Positions 7,170-14,735 of a DNA stretch of 64,000 bases are shown piece after piece. Every line of letters begins with the position of its first letter. Position 1 is the first letter of the stretch. Origin of the DNA: Nitrosopumilus adriaticus (GTDB taxonomy: Archaea; Thermoproteota; Nitrososphaeria; Nitrososphaerales; Nitrosopumilaceae); the NCBI RefSeq assembly GCF_000956175.1, contig NZ_CP011070.1, positions 1,234,147-1,298,146 on the forward strand. Reading direction: 5' to 3'. The notes beneath the pieces are model-generated. The model was not told the origin of the DNA, made no database searches, and worked only from the letters and a program-made list of their open reading frames with translations. The translations under genes were made by a program, and so were the position numbers.

Positions 7170-8378
7170 TTGGTTAAAAATCAATTATCGCAATATTCAG
7201 CAACAGAGTCAGGGTTGGGGTTTCTTTATCAATTCGAAGTAGCATTTCTCACATTGCTTAAGAATCCAGGAAATGAAATTTCCATTGAAACAATTGATGA
7301 TGTGGTTGTTGAAAAAAATGACAAAATATTAGAAATAATTCAATCCAAACATCACGTATCAGAAAAGGGGTCGTTACATAACACTAGCCAAGATATTTGG
7401 AAAACATTAAACATATGGTTAGATGGGTTTAATGAAATAAAAAAGAACAATCCATTTGTAAAAAGGATTTTGTTAACAACGGATGAATCAAAGACTACGC
7501 AAGCCGCATATTTTTTACAACAAGATGAACAGGTAAGAAACCCAAAAAAAGCAATGGACATATTAGAAAATATTGCAAAAACATCAGACGCTCTAAAAAA
7601 TAAAAAAATATATAAAAAATTCCTAAGATTTAATCCAGAATTAAAAAAGGAGTTGTTTGAATCAATTTATGTTTTTGATGGTTCATTAAAAATTCAAGAT
7701 GCGAGAAACAAGATAATGAATGAGATTGCGAAGAGAGGTAGAAAAGAATTTGAAAAACAGTTTTTTGAAAGAGTATGGGGACTTTGGATAAATATGGTAA
7801 CAGACATTCTAGCTACAAAATCTAAATCTACAATTAGCTATGATGAATTTCACTCACACATTCAAGATATCAGAGATGAGTTCAATAGAGAATCATTACC
7901 AATAGATTTTATTTACAAAGATCCAACACAAAAACAAATAAAAACATACATGGATAAAATATTTGTTCAGCAATTGAATTGGATTATGGCAACAGAACCA
8001 ATTATCGAATTAGCAATAGTGGATTATTGGAAGGCATATCAACAACGTTCCAAATGGATTAAAGATGAATTGTTATTTGATAAAGAATTGATTCAGTATG
8101 AAAAAAGGTTAGTAGATGCATGGAAAAAACAATTTGAGATGAAAAAATGGGAATTGGGAACTTCTAAAGAAAACTCAAAAAAGATTGAAAAAGGAAGAGA
8201 AATTCTAAATTGGGTCAATAGCACTACATCCCTTTGCATAAGGGACAGATGTACTGAACCATATGTAACCCAAGGTAGTTATCATATGCTAGCCAATAGG
8301 AAAAAAATTGGATGGCATGTAGATTTTGAAAAGAAATTGAAGAGCATCATAAGACATGCCACGGAGACTCCAGCATGA
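7170..8378 (+). CDS. ABC-3C system nuclease component (DUF4297-type N-terminus)
   Basis: The N-terminus has the layout of DUF4297 restriction-like nucleases: GFLYQFEVAFLTLLK, then E40, D43-D44 (TIDDVVVE), E55 and the QxK pair Q58/K60 (EIIQSKHH). That acid-QxK pattern is the metal-dependent nuclease core. The remaining 300 residues are helical and Trp-rich, in the position of the C-terminal domain that defines ABC-three-component effectors. The start is TTG with a TATA box 27 nt upstream. The stop overlaps the next ATG by 4 nt. I infer that this is the DNA-cutting effector controlled by the two downstream proteins. Confidence 0.75.
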   Translation: MVKNQLSQYSATESGLGFLYQFEVAFLTLLKNPGNEISIETIDDVVVEKNDKILEIIQSKHHVSEKGSLHNTSQDIWKTLNIWLDGFNEIKKNNPFVKRILLTTDESKTTQAAYFLQQDEQVRNPKKAMDILENIAKTSDALKNKKIYKKFLRFNPELKKELFESIYVFDGSLKIQDARNKIMNEIAKRGRKEFEKQFFERVWGLWINMVTDILATKSKSTISYDEFHSHIQDIRDEFNRESLPIDFIYKDPTQKQIKTYMDKIFVQQLNWIMATEPIIELAIVDYWKAYQQRSKWIKDELLFDKELIQYEKRLVDAWKKQFEMKKWELGTSKENSKKIEKGREILNWVNSTTSLCIRDRCTEPYVTQGSYHMLANRKKIGWHVDFEKKLKSIIRHATETPA

Positions 8379-8863
8379 TAGAATGGGAAGAGAGACCAAT
8401 TGAAGTACAATCACTCTTAAATCCTGCATTTTGTGGCGAAATAATGTTAGAATGTATTAAAACATATAATGTAAAAAGCGGATCTTTCCCAATCACTTTA
8501 GCATTTTTAATTTTCCCTTTAGTTCTACATCAACCTACTAGAGAGATTCTACCTTTTTCATCAAAATATCTTCATAGTGCTCTAAATCAAAATAAGGAAG
8601 TCCTAATAGGATTTTCACAAAGAGCAAACCATATGATTTCAATTACTATTGAAACATTATTCTTTTTACTTCAAACAGAAGTTTTGAAAGTTGACTCATA
8701 TGGAAAAATAACAATAAACAAAAAAGTAAAACTTAGTAAAATTCCAGAATCAAGAGATTCAGAAATTCAAGATTGTCTAAATAAATCTCATCAGCTTGGA
8801 AGATTATTTTCTAAAGGGGGAAAACCCTCAACAATCTATGCAATGTTTGGAGTAAGACCCTAA
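8375..8863 (+). CDS. ABC-3C system middle component
   Basis: The 162-aa protein has the recognisable middle-component pattern: an LLNPAFCGEIMLE opening, then FLIFPLVLHQPTREILP, an FSQRANHM segment and a C-terminal LGRLFSKG. In ABC-3C loci this small helical protein sits between effector and ATPase and is thought to couple them. It overlaps its upstream neighbour by ATGA and its downstream neighbour by 1 nt (TAATG), so all three are made in step. No catalytic residues are evident, as usual for the family. Confidence 0.75.
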   Translation: MIEWEERPIEVQSLLNPAFCGEIMLECIKTYNVKSGSFPITLAFLIFPLVLHQPTREILPFSSKYLHSALNQNKEVLIGFSQRANHMISITIETLFFLLQTEVLKVDSYGKITINKKVKLSKIPESRDSEIQDCLNKSHQLGRLFSKGGKPSTIYAMFGVRP

Positions 8864-10779
8864 TGCAGATTAAAGAGATTGTCATTTATAACAAAAAAGG
8901 ACAAAAAAGAATTTTAAAAATCAAAGAAGACGAAGTGAATATAATCACAGGTAAATCTGGAACTGGAAAATCATCATTGATAGATATTGTAGAATATTGT
9001 TTGGGAAGAAGTTCCTGTAAAATTCCAAAAGGAGTCATCAGAAATCATGCTAGTTGGTACGGAGTTCTATTAACACATAGAGAAGAAAACATTTTCGTTG
9101 CAAGAGAAAACCCACCAGGGATACAAAAATCCACACAATTTGCATATATTGAACGAGGCAAAAATGTAGAATCGCCTGAGAATATACCTCAAACAAATTC
9201 AACTAATGATGAAATAGCAGTAACATTAAGTGAAATTTTAGGAATATCGCCTAACAAAAATTTCCCAAAAATGGGGCATACTAGGAACCCATTATCTGCA
9301 AATATCAAACACTCATCCTTCCTATGCTTTCAGAAAAAAGAGGAAATTGATTCTAGTCAAGTAATGTTTCACAGACAAGCTGAACAAGGTAGAATTCAAG
9401 ATATCAAAGATACATTACCATATTTTCTAGGTGCGATACGTGAGGATGAATTAGCACTAAAACATGAATTAGAAAAAGAAGAAAGACTTCTCCGAATAGC
9501 TGAAATTACATTAAAAGAGGCAGAGATGCTAAAGGGGGATGAAATCAGTCAATCTATCAGTTTAGTTGAAGAAGCAATTGATTGTGGAATTATCAAATCT
9601 GAAATAAAAAATGAAAGTCAAACGGACAGAACAAAAATTTTAGAAAAAGTTTCAATATGGAGACCAGGTAAACCAACGCAATTTAATGATAATTTAGAAA
9701 TTCTACAAGATGAGGCGAATGAATTAACTAAAAAATTATCATTACAAGATAGAAAAATAAGAGCAGCAGAAAGTTTTGCAAATGAATTAACTGGATTTTC
9801 AAGTGAAATGCTTCATCAAAAAAATAGATTAGATTCAATTGGAATATTTGAACACCTAAGTCAAAAAAATAAAGAGTGTCCTTTTTGCAAAGGAGAATTA
9901 GAACATAAAATTCCAGAAATCGAATCGATAAAAAACACATTAAAAGATCTTGATGAAGATTTAGAATATACGATTAAAGAGCGCCCACAATTAAGGAAAA
10001 AAATCTCCAATTTAAAAAGAGAAAGAGAAACCATACATTCAGAAATACAACAAAAATTGAAAGACATAGAGGGAGTTATTCAAAGTAGACAGGGGTTACT
10101 TGAAGAAAGAGATTTGAGATTTAGACAAGCACAAGTATCAGCTAGAGCAAAATTTTGGTTAGATAATGTCAGATTAACGGATGAGACATCACAATTAAAA
10201 ATAGATGTCAAAAAAAGATCTGAAAAAGTTCAAGAATTAAGGAGAGAATTAGATGAAGAGAAAAAGCAACAACGTCTGAACTCGATTTTAAATAGAATCG
10301 GTGAAAAAATGACAAGATGGGCAAGAGAGTTGAAGTTAGAACATTCTGAATTCCCTGTTCGTATAAACATGTCTACAGCCAACATTATCATAGACTCTGA
10401 AGAAGGATCTATAGCACTAGATGAAATAGGAAGTAGTGAAAATTTGCTTGGATATCACCTAGTAACATTTTTTGCACTACATGAATATCTAAGAAATCAT
10501 AAAAGACCTGTACCCGGATTTTTATTTTTAGATCAACCATCACAGGTCTATTTTCCAAAAGATACGGAATTCGATGATATGAAGGAAGTTCTAGACGAAG
10601 ATAGAGAAAATGTTTTGAAAATATACAAATTCATTTTTAAACGAACAAAAGAAATCCCTGAATTCCAAGTAATTATCACTGATCATGCAGACATAAATGA
10701 TAAAAAATTCCAATCAGTAATTAATGAAAGATGGCGAGATGGCATGGCACTTATTCCTAGAGAATGGATAGAAGGATAA
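8863..10779 (+). CDS. DUF3732-type SMC/Rad50-like ATPase of the ABC-3C system
   Basis: The 638-aa protein carries a Walker A at residues 30-38 (GKSGTGKSS), long coiled coils, a Rad50-like zinc-hook CPFC at 339-342, an ABC signature-like region near IGSSENLLGYH, a Walker B with D557 (FLFLDQPS) and a switch-like TDHAD near 607. This order matches DUF3732 ATPases, the motor of ABC-3C conflict systems. It should dimerise through the hook and sense DNA ends or invading DNA. It is the last gene of the operon; after its stop comes only 20 bases before an inverted repeat. Confidence 0.85.
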   Translation: MQIKEIVIYNKKGQKRILKIKEDEVNIITGKSGTGKSSLIDIVEYCLGRSSCKIPKGVIRNHASWYGVLLTHREENIFVARENPPGIQKSTQFAYIERGKNVESPENIPQTNSTNDEIAVTLSEILGISPNKNFPKMGHTRNPLSANIKHSSFLCFQKKEEIDSSQVMFHRQAEQGRIQDIKDTLPYFLGAIREDELALKHELEKEERLLRIAEITLKEAEMLKGDEISQSISLVEEAIDCGIIKSEIKNESQTDRTKILEKVSIWRPGKPTQFNDNLEILQDEANELTKKLSLQDRKIRAAESFANELTGFSSEMLHQKNRLDSIGIFEHLSQKNKECPFCKGELEHKIPEIESIKNTLKDLDEDLEYTIKERPQLRKKISNLKRERETIHSEIQQKLKDIEGVIQSRQGLLEERDLRFRQAQVSARAKFWLDNVRLTDETSQLKIDVKKRSEKVQELRRELDEEKKQQRLNSILNRIGEKMTRWARELKLEHSEFPVRINMSTANIIIDSEEGSIALDEIGSSENLLGYHLVTFFALHEYLRNHKRPVPGFLFLDQPSQVYFPKDTEFDDMKEVLDEDRENVLKIYKFIFKRTKEIPEFQVIITDHADINDKKFQSVINERWRDGMALIPREWIEG

Positions 10780-10800
10780 ATTCAAAAATTGTTTGAATAG

Positions 10801-11110
10801 AAAAAGAGAGAGAGTGAGACATTATTCAATGATGGAAGTTTCTTCAAATTTCCACATCTTTTGTTTTTTATCATATACAACTTGAAAACTAATCTCTTTT
10901 TTGGTTTCATAGTTTTTTCTTTTACATATGCTATAGCGAGAGCGCTCAATGAATTTGGATTTCCATACCTTCCATGTGTGAGGAGTGAACCTTAATTCCT
11001 CCATCAATAAAACATCAGGCACATTATGATTTTCAAAAATTATCTTTACAAGATAATTCCATTTAGAAGTAAAATTAATCTTCGAACTCATCATCACTCT
11101 CTCTCTTTTT
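10801..11110. repeat. Perfect 17-bp inverted repeat flanking one small gene
   Basis: Bases 10801-10817 (A-tract then GAGA repeats, ending GTGA) are the exact reverse complement of 11094-11110. Between them lies only the 90-aa gene at 10822-11094. The right arm overlaps the end of the upstream gene and the start codon region; the left arm is 5 nt past the stop. No obvious target-site duplication is seen outside the arms. It may be a long-range RNA stem, paired terminator-like signals, or the ends of a cassette. The low-complexity purine content weakens the case for mobility. Confidence 0.6.
10822..11094 (-). CDS. Hypothetical basic protein (90 aa), last gene of the small operon
   Basis: The product is basic and aromatic (KWNYLVKIIF, WKVWKSKFIERSRYS), compatible with nucleic-acid binding, but no named domain is visible. 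The preferred start is ATG 11094, overlapping the previous stop by one base (TGATG); GTG 11097 is the alternative. It is the fifth gene of the coupled minus-strand operon 11710 to 10822 and is bracketed by the 17-bp inverted repeat. Confidence 0.55.
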   Translation of the reverse strand: MMSSKINFTSKWNYLVKIIFENHNVPDVLLMEELRFTPHTWKVWKSKFIERSRYSICKRKNYETKKEISFQVVYDKKQKMWKFEETSIIE

Positions 11111-11213
11111 TACACTCATGTCTATACCAACAACACATATCATCAAATGGCATAGTAATTCCATTTCTTGTGTCAAAATAGATAATTTTGTAACAATGAT
11201 TACATTTAGTCAT
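11094..11213 (-). CDS. Micro zinc-binding protein (39 aa)
   Basis: The start is ATG 11213, chosen because GAGG lies about 10 nt upstream and it overlaps the end of the preceding gene by 8 nt; a longer frame to 11309 would overlap that gene far more. The product begins MTKCNHCYKIIYF and has a second cysteine set (MCCWYRHEC), so CxxC plus CC...C could bind zinc. It is probably a small DNA- or protein-binding zinc ribbon of a mobile element. Confidence 0.55.
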   Translation of the reverse strand: MTKCNHCYKIIYFDTRNGITMPFDDMCCWYRHECKKERE

Positions 11214-11430
11214 GATTACATTTCCTCTTTTGAGGTTCTTGCCAAATCCAAGGCAATTCTTCGTATTCCTCAAAATCTTTTCCAGATAACAGATCAATAC
11301 CAAACACATTTTCAGAAATTACTATTTTGATTAGATCTTCAACAGACAAAGTTAGATTGTCAGCTGATTTTTTCAGCATTTCATATGTTATAATATCAAA
11401 CTTTAGTTCGATTTTCTCACCCCAATTCAT
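11206..11430 (-). CDS. Small acidic hypothetical protein (74 aa)
   Basis: The start ATG at 11430 overlaps the upstream TGA (ATGA). The product has a mixed helical pattern (ITYEMLKKSADNLTLSVEDLIKIVI) followed by an acidic Trp-containing tail. The first part could be a degenerate ribbon-helix-helix dimer unit, but this is uncertain. It is coupled both to the gene before and to the gene after. Confidence 0.5.
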   Translation of the reverse strand: MNWGEKIELKFDIITYEMLKKSADNLTLSVEDLIKIVISENVFGIDLLSGKDFEEYEELPWIWQEPQKRKCNHD

Positions 11431-11579
11431 TGTAGCATTGCCTCTTCGTAAATCAAGAATTGTCTATCTTCTTCAGAATTACATTTTTCACATAAAGAAA
11501 TAGAGTATTGGCCTTGTTCCCCACCATCAAAAATTAATCGATGTTTCTTTGGAGCAATACACATGCATTCTCTCTCCAT
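11427..11579 (-). CDS. Micro cysteine-rich protein (50 aa)
   Basis: The frame runs from ATG 11579 to TGA 11427-11429. The product begins MERECMCIAPKKHRL and has CMC near the N-terminus and CEKC later, giving a four-cysteine zinc ribbon. It overlaps the RHH-like gene stop by one base (TAATG) and the following gene by 4 nt (ATGA). Such perfect coupling strongly favours a real gene despite its size. Confidence 0.55.
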   Translation of the reverse strand: MERECMCIAPKKHRLIFDGGEQGQYSISLCEKCNSEEDRQFLIYEEAMLQ

Positions 11580-11710
11580 TATGCGATACCTCCTTTTTCA
11601 AGAAGATTGCAAATCAAGTCATCAAAAGTCTGACCTTTTCTGCCTAAATTTTGTAATCGATTCCTCGTTGTTTTTTTCAGAGGAATCGAAGTTGTTTTAG
11701 ATTTTTCCAT
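11579..11710 (-). CDS. Ribbon-helix-helix-like small regulator (43 aa)
   Basis: The product starts MEKSKTTSIPLKKTTRNRL and continues GRKGQTFDDLICNLLEKGG. This is the pattern of archaeal RHH/VapB-type proteins: a short beta strand, then a helix with R-L, then a helix DDLI..LL. The start at 11710 is preferred over an upstream frame because only the shorter form fits the family. A perfect 7-1-7 palindrome sits 55-69 bp upstream, which fits autoregulation by an RHH dimer. It leads the five-gene operon; an antitoxin role is possible but no toxin is recognised. Confidence 0.6.
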   Translation of the reverse strand: MEKSKTTSIPLKKTTRNRLQNLGRKGQTFDDLICNLLEKGGIA

Positions 11711-11764
11711 AAGAATGATAGAAACAATCAGGCTTTGAGAAGTAATTTTGATGATTAATCTCAT

Positions 11765-11779
11765 ATTCCGTAACGGAAT
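11765..11779. promoter_or_regulatory. Perfect palindrome ATTCCGT-A-ACGGAAT, probable operator
   Basis: Seven-base arms around one base form an exact inverted repeat in the only intergenic gap between the integrase stop and the RHH-like gene start. Its position, 55-69 bp upstream of that gene, suits a repressor site. The match to an RHH dimer is inference. Confidence 0.55.
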
Positions 11780-11802
11780 TCAAAATAACTATGATAAATT
11801 GT

Positions 11803-11823
11803 AAAAAATGAGCCTAATATGGC
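11803..11823 (-). terminator. GCC-loop-GGC plus T-tract terminator after integrase
   Basis: On the minus strand, GCC, an AT-rich loop, GGC, TCA and six T follow the integrase stop by about 45 nt. Same design as 1853-1873 and 51885-51908. Confidence 0.5.
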
Positions 11824-11867
11824 ATATTTCATCCATTATGAAACCCAATAATAATTGAATTTTATAG

Positions 11868-12956
11868 TTAATAAACCAAATTTTCAGGATTTGGTGTCAA
11901 GATAGGAAGAGTGTTTTGAAGTCTTTCTACCATTTTTGTCAATTTGGCAATTTCTTGTTTATTGGAGGACGTTTCCTTATCATTTAGTTCAAGATCTCTT
12001 CTATATCGTTCACTTTGGTCAACTGTTAATTCAGGTTCAACCTTAGCAAACCATTCAATTTTCTTCTCTTCACTCATCCTATCATATTGAGGGAGATACC
12101 CACCATGACCAATCATCCTATGTGCATATCCTTCTCTATTAACATCAGCACATTTTCCAAAGAAAAATGATCTGAACGAATACAATGTAATTTTTCGATA
12201 ATTGTTTGAATGATATCTATCTGTGAATCCAACCGAATCACAATATCGTGAAAATGTTTTACTTTCATTTTTTTCTGCAATCAGGGGATCTTTATGCTTT
12301 GCAAACACCAGATCATCATCCTGTAATTTTTCCAAAATTGGTAAAATGTGTCCATATGCTTCTTTTGTAAGATAAACAGAACGTCCAGAACGAGTCTTTA
12401 CACCCTCAGGATGGATAGTTATTTTTATTCTAGAATTAGTTAAGTCAAAATCCTTTTTTCTTGCTTGTAGCAACTCACTAGGTCTTGCTCCAGTTGAAAT
12501 TAGAGCCAAATAAAATGCCTTTTTCTGAGGTTTTGCTACAGCAAGTATCTTTTGTATTTCTTCCATTTGTAATGCATGTAATTCTTCACGAATTTTCTTT
12601 TTCCACACAAGGTTATCTTTGATATCCTGAGGGTGAATTTTGAATCCACGATAATGAAACAATACTTTGAGTTTTGAGAAATATACCTTTAATGTAGATG
12701 TAAGAATATTTTTTTGATAATTCCAATCAATCCAGCTTTGTAAAATATCAATTATGGCATCAGTTTTTTCTTTTTCAGAGATAGAATTTAACTCATCAAA
12801 TATTTCATTACTGGTTCGTCCAGCATAATATTCGTGACAGAATTGATCAAAGGATTTTTGAACGGTTTGGAATATTTCCTGAGTTCTTTTTGAACGATTA
12901 GATATCTTTTCTTCAAATGTCTTTTCTTTGGATTTTTTGATGAGGAATGAACTCAT
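11868..12956 (-). CDS. Tyrosine recombinase/integrase
   Basis: The 362-aa protein has an N-terminal helical SAM-like DNA-binding half and a catalytic half with the tyrosine recombinase residues in order: R158 in TGARPSELL, a basic strand near K187, the Y-x-x-R box at 259-262 (YSFRSFF, replacing the usual HxLR), H284 in MIGHGG, and a candidate nucleophile Y287 or Y291 (GYLPQYDR). The C-terminus is a coiled coil. The EWFAKVEPELTV segment resembles archaeal virus and element integrases. It presumably moves the surrounding element. The first His of the HxxR box is replaced by Tyr, which is common in archaea. Confidence 0.85.
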   Translation of the reverse strand: MSSFLIKKSKEKTFEEKISNRSKRTQEIFQTVQKSFDQFCHEYYAGRTSNEIFDELNSISEKEKTDAIIDILQSWIDWNYQKNILTSTLKVYFSKLKVLFHYRGFKIHPQDIKDNLVWKKKIREELHALQMEEIQKILAVAKPQKKAFYLALISTGARPSELLQARKKDFDLTNSRIKITIHPEGVKTRSGRSVYLTKEAYGHILPILEKLQDDDLVFAKHKDPLIAEKNESKTFSRYCDSVGFTDRYHSNNYRKITLYSFRSFFFGKCADVNREGYAHRMIGHGGYLPQYDRMSEEKKIEWFAKVEPELTVDQSERYRRDLELNDKETSSNKQEIAKLTKMVERLQNTLPILTPNPENLVY

Positions 12957-13016
12957 AAGAGTAGAATGGATTATCAGAAATTAAGGAAGTAAAGTCCAAC
13001 ATTTCAGTCCGACTTC

Positions 13017-13093
13017 GTTGTTAAAGTCATATATCTTAAAAACATGAATATTTTTGGGATTTATCTCTATTAAGGCACACGTAGGAATTATTC
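13017..13093 (+). repeat. Diverged repeat copy C, right of the integrase
   Basis: It shares GTTGTTAAAG at the left and CGTAGGAATTATTC at the right with copies A and B, with a CATG-ATATTTT section between, but the centre is rewritten. It lies 60 bp upstream of the integrase start, as A and B lie upstream of minus-strand genes. Confidence 0.45.
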
Positions 13094-13345
13094 TTTAGAA
13101 TAGTCACAATTTGGGCATTTTTTATTAAAAACTTGAGAGCCGCATTCCATGCATATTCCCTCACCCACATCTTTTTCGATAGATTGTTTTCTTTTTCCCA
13201 CATACACTTTGATTCCAAAATACATGAGAATTACAATAATTGCAGCATACACTGGAGCCATAAATGGGATAAGTCCTATCATGAATAGCAAAAGACCTAC
13301 AATCAGTAGGATATCACGCCGCTCAAATTTCAATAAAAAAAACAC
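13088..13345 (-). CDS. Membrane protein with C-terminal zinc ribbon (85 aa)
   Basis: Two membrane helices fill residues about 11-46 (ILLIVGLLLFMIGLIPFMAP, AAIIVILMYFGIKVYV). A basic linker and a zinc ribbon CMECGSQVFNKKCPNC close the protein. The ribbon should face the cytoplasm if the loop between helices is outside. This class of small membrane zinc-ribbon protein is common in thaumarchaea; its function is unknown. It is separated from the integrase by copy C. Confidence 0.65.
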   Translation of the reverse strand: MFFLLKFERRDILLIVGLLLFMIGLIPFMAPVYAAIIVILMYFGIKVYVGKRKQSIEKDVGEGICMECGSQVFNKKCPNCDYSKE

Positions 13346-13480
13346 TCAAAGAATTCATAAAAACATGCCGGAGCTCAGAGCCAATTAGTTTACTTCATAT
13401 CAAAGTCAATTCTCTAACTCTTCTTCATTGCTCGGCAAATAGTATAGGCAATAATTTGATAATAACATAATGATTGATGG

Positions 13481-13554
13481 TGGGATCGGCGAAATTTGAA
13501 TTCGCGACCTCTGCGTCCCAAACGCAGAATCATACCAAGCTAGACCACGATCCC
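13481..13554 (-). tRNA. tRNA-Pro (anticodon UGG)
   Basis: Read on the minus strand, an acceptor stem GGGATCG pairs with CGATCCC at 13492-13482, the anticodon arm CTGCG-TTTGGGA-CGCAG gives UGG, and the T arm GCGAA-TTCAAAT-TTCGC pairs perfectly. The discriminator is A at 13481 and CCA follows in the genome at 13480-13478, so the 3' end may be encoded. No intron is evident. The tRNA lies 0.5 kb from the integrase gene, a usual target class for archaeal integration. Confidence 0.93.
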
Positions 13555-13685
13555 AGCGAATTTCCAAAGTCGCCCAATTTAAGCTTCACAGATATGAGGT
13601 TTTCAGGGTAAAAATTATTCCCAAACTAAAAATCCATACAGGAGCATATTTGAAATAAAGAAAAATAAGAAAAAAGAGGTTTGTT

Positions 13686-14597
13686 TTATGTGAACGTTAG
13701 TTCCAATTGCGGAATGTTTGCCTGAGTTTCTCGTGCTGCAATATTGATTCTACCTGAAGAGTCCTCATCACTTTTCATGATTACCCAACCGTAGTTTGGA
13801 GTACCATCAAGATAAGCCATGATGTCTTTGGTAACATCAAACTCTATCCATTTTCCAGATATGTCATTTGATATCACTACCGTATCAGTAACAGTTGCCA
13901 TAAAGCTACCACCATCCCAATTTTCACATGCATTCTCATCTGAGCAATCCCATGTTACACCCTTTTGTGTTCCAACAAAATTTGCAAATGGTGCATTAGA
14001 GCCTACTCCTTCTTGCCAAGGTTCAGTTAAACTGCGAACAGTAACTGATTGTCCTTCTTGCCATCGTCCATCATTGTCAACTACAAAAATTTTCAGTTTT
14101 GCAGAGTCCAGTGTTTTATCACCTATGGCAGTTCCCAATTGTGCTTCATCAAAACCAACTAGGACTCTGTTATTTGTTGGACCAGAACCCATGACACGCA
14201 AGACTTCGCTTGCGCCTTCATTTGATTGCTGTAGTCCTTCTCTAACAAAGCTGTCTTTTGATGAAAAGAGAATGGCTGAATTTTCAGTGAATTGAATGTC
14301 AGATACAGAAGTTTTTACTGCTCGGAATGCCGAGAAGCTTTCAGTGTTTGTTCCCATCATTTGTGAATCAAAACCTTGGCTTTGTTGAATAAATATTCCA
14401 GTAGGGAATGATGCAGATGAAGGATCAAAACATAATCCAGTGTTGCAAAGCATTTCGTAGTTTTTATCAGAAAGCAAAGACGACGTGAATCCATCACCTA
14501 GCATAAAAAAAGTCATGCCAGAAAAGACCACGCCAGCTATTACCATCACACTTAGAAGTTTAATTCCAGAATGCTCAGTTGTCGTCAGCGTTTTCAT
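13686..14597 (-). CDS. Secreted or membrane-anchored DNRLRE-domain protein
   Basis: After an N-terminal hydrophobic helix (LLSVMVIAGVVFSGMTFFML), the protein has a DNRLRE-type beta-sandwich: the SSKDSFVREG start, then VLVGFDE, LKIFVVD, TEPWQEG and the final WVIMKSDE...PQLELTF strand. Such domains are found on extracellular archaeal and bacterial proteins and may bind carbohydrate. The start at ATG 14597 is preferred because upstream sequence has TATA-like runs inside the longer frame. The gene is 138 bp downstream of the subtilisin-like protease on the same strand and could be its partner. Confidence 0.75.
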   Translation of the reverse strand: MKTLTTTEHSGIKLLSVMVIAGVVFSGMTFFMLGDGFTSSLLSDKNYEMLCNTGLCFDPSSASFPTGIFIQQSQGFDSQMMGTNTESFSAFRAVKTSVSDIQFTENSAILFSSKDSFVREGLQQSNEGASEVLRVMGSGPTNNRVLVGFDEAQLGTAIGDKTLDSAKLKIFVVDNDGRWQEGQSVTVRSLTEPWQEGVGSNAPFANFVGTQKGVTWDCSDENACENWDGGSFMATVTDTVVISNDISGKWIEFDVTKDIMAYLDGTPNYGWVIMKSDEDSSGRINIAARETQANIPQLELTFT

Positions 14598-14735
14598 TAC
14601 TTTATGATATACTATTGTATTAGTATAGACTTGTTTGTAATCCAATTACACACATTTTTCAAATGTATTCTAAAACCAAAATATTCAGAATGTGTTTTGG
14701 CAGCAAACAGGTATAATTGATGAAAATTTTAAAGA

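Larger units (their letters stand above)
6957..13093. mobile_element. Putative integrated defence element (ABC-3C plus small-gene operon plus integrase)
   Basis: The block holds an ABC-3C cassette, an operon of overlapping orphan genes and a tyrosine recombinase, which together look like a small integrated element rather than core genome. Repeat B marks the left side and diverged repeat C the right side, in the same orientation, sharing CGTAGGAATTAT. A tRNA-Pro lies 0.4 kb beyond. The exact ends are uncertain: B and C match poorly apart from the core, and B matches A (0.6 kb) much better, so these repeats may not be att sites. Confidence 0.4.

Noticed and set aside
13036-13218. 60-aa minus-strand frame
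   Set aside because: Overlaps the clear membrane zinc-ribbon gene at 13088-13345 in another frame and has no motif.
13481-13554. Integration directly in tRNA-Pro
   Set aside because: No duplicate of the tRNA 3' end was found at the left side of the element within this window.
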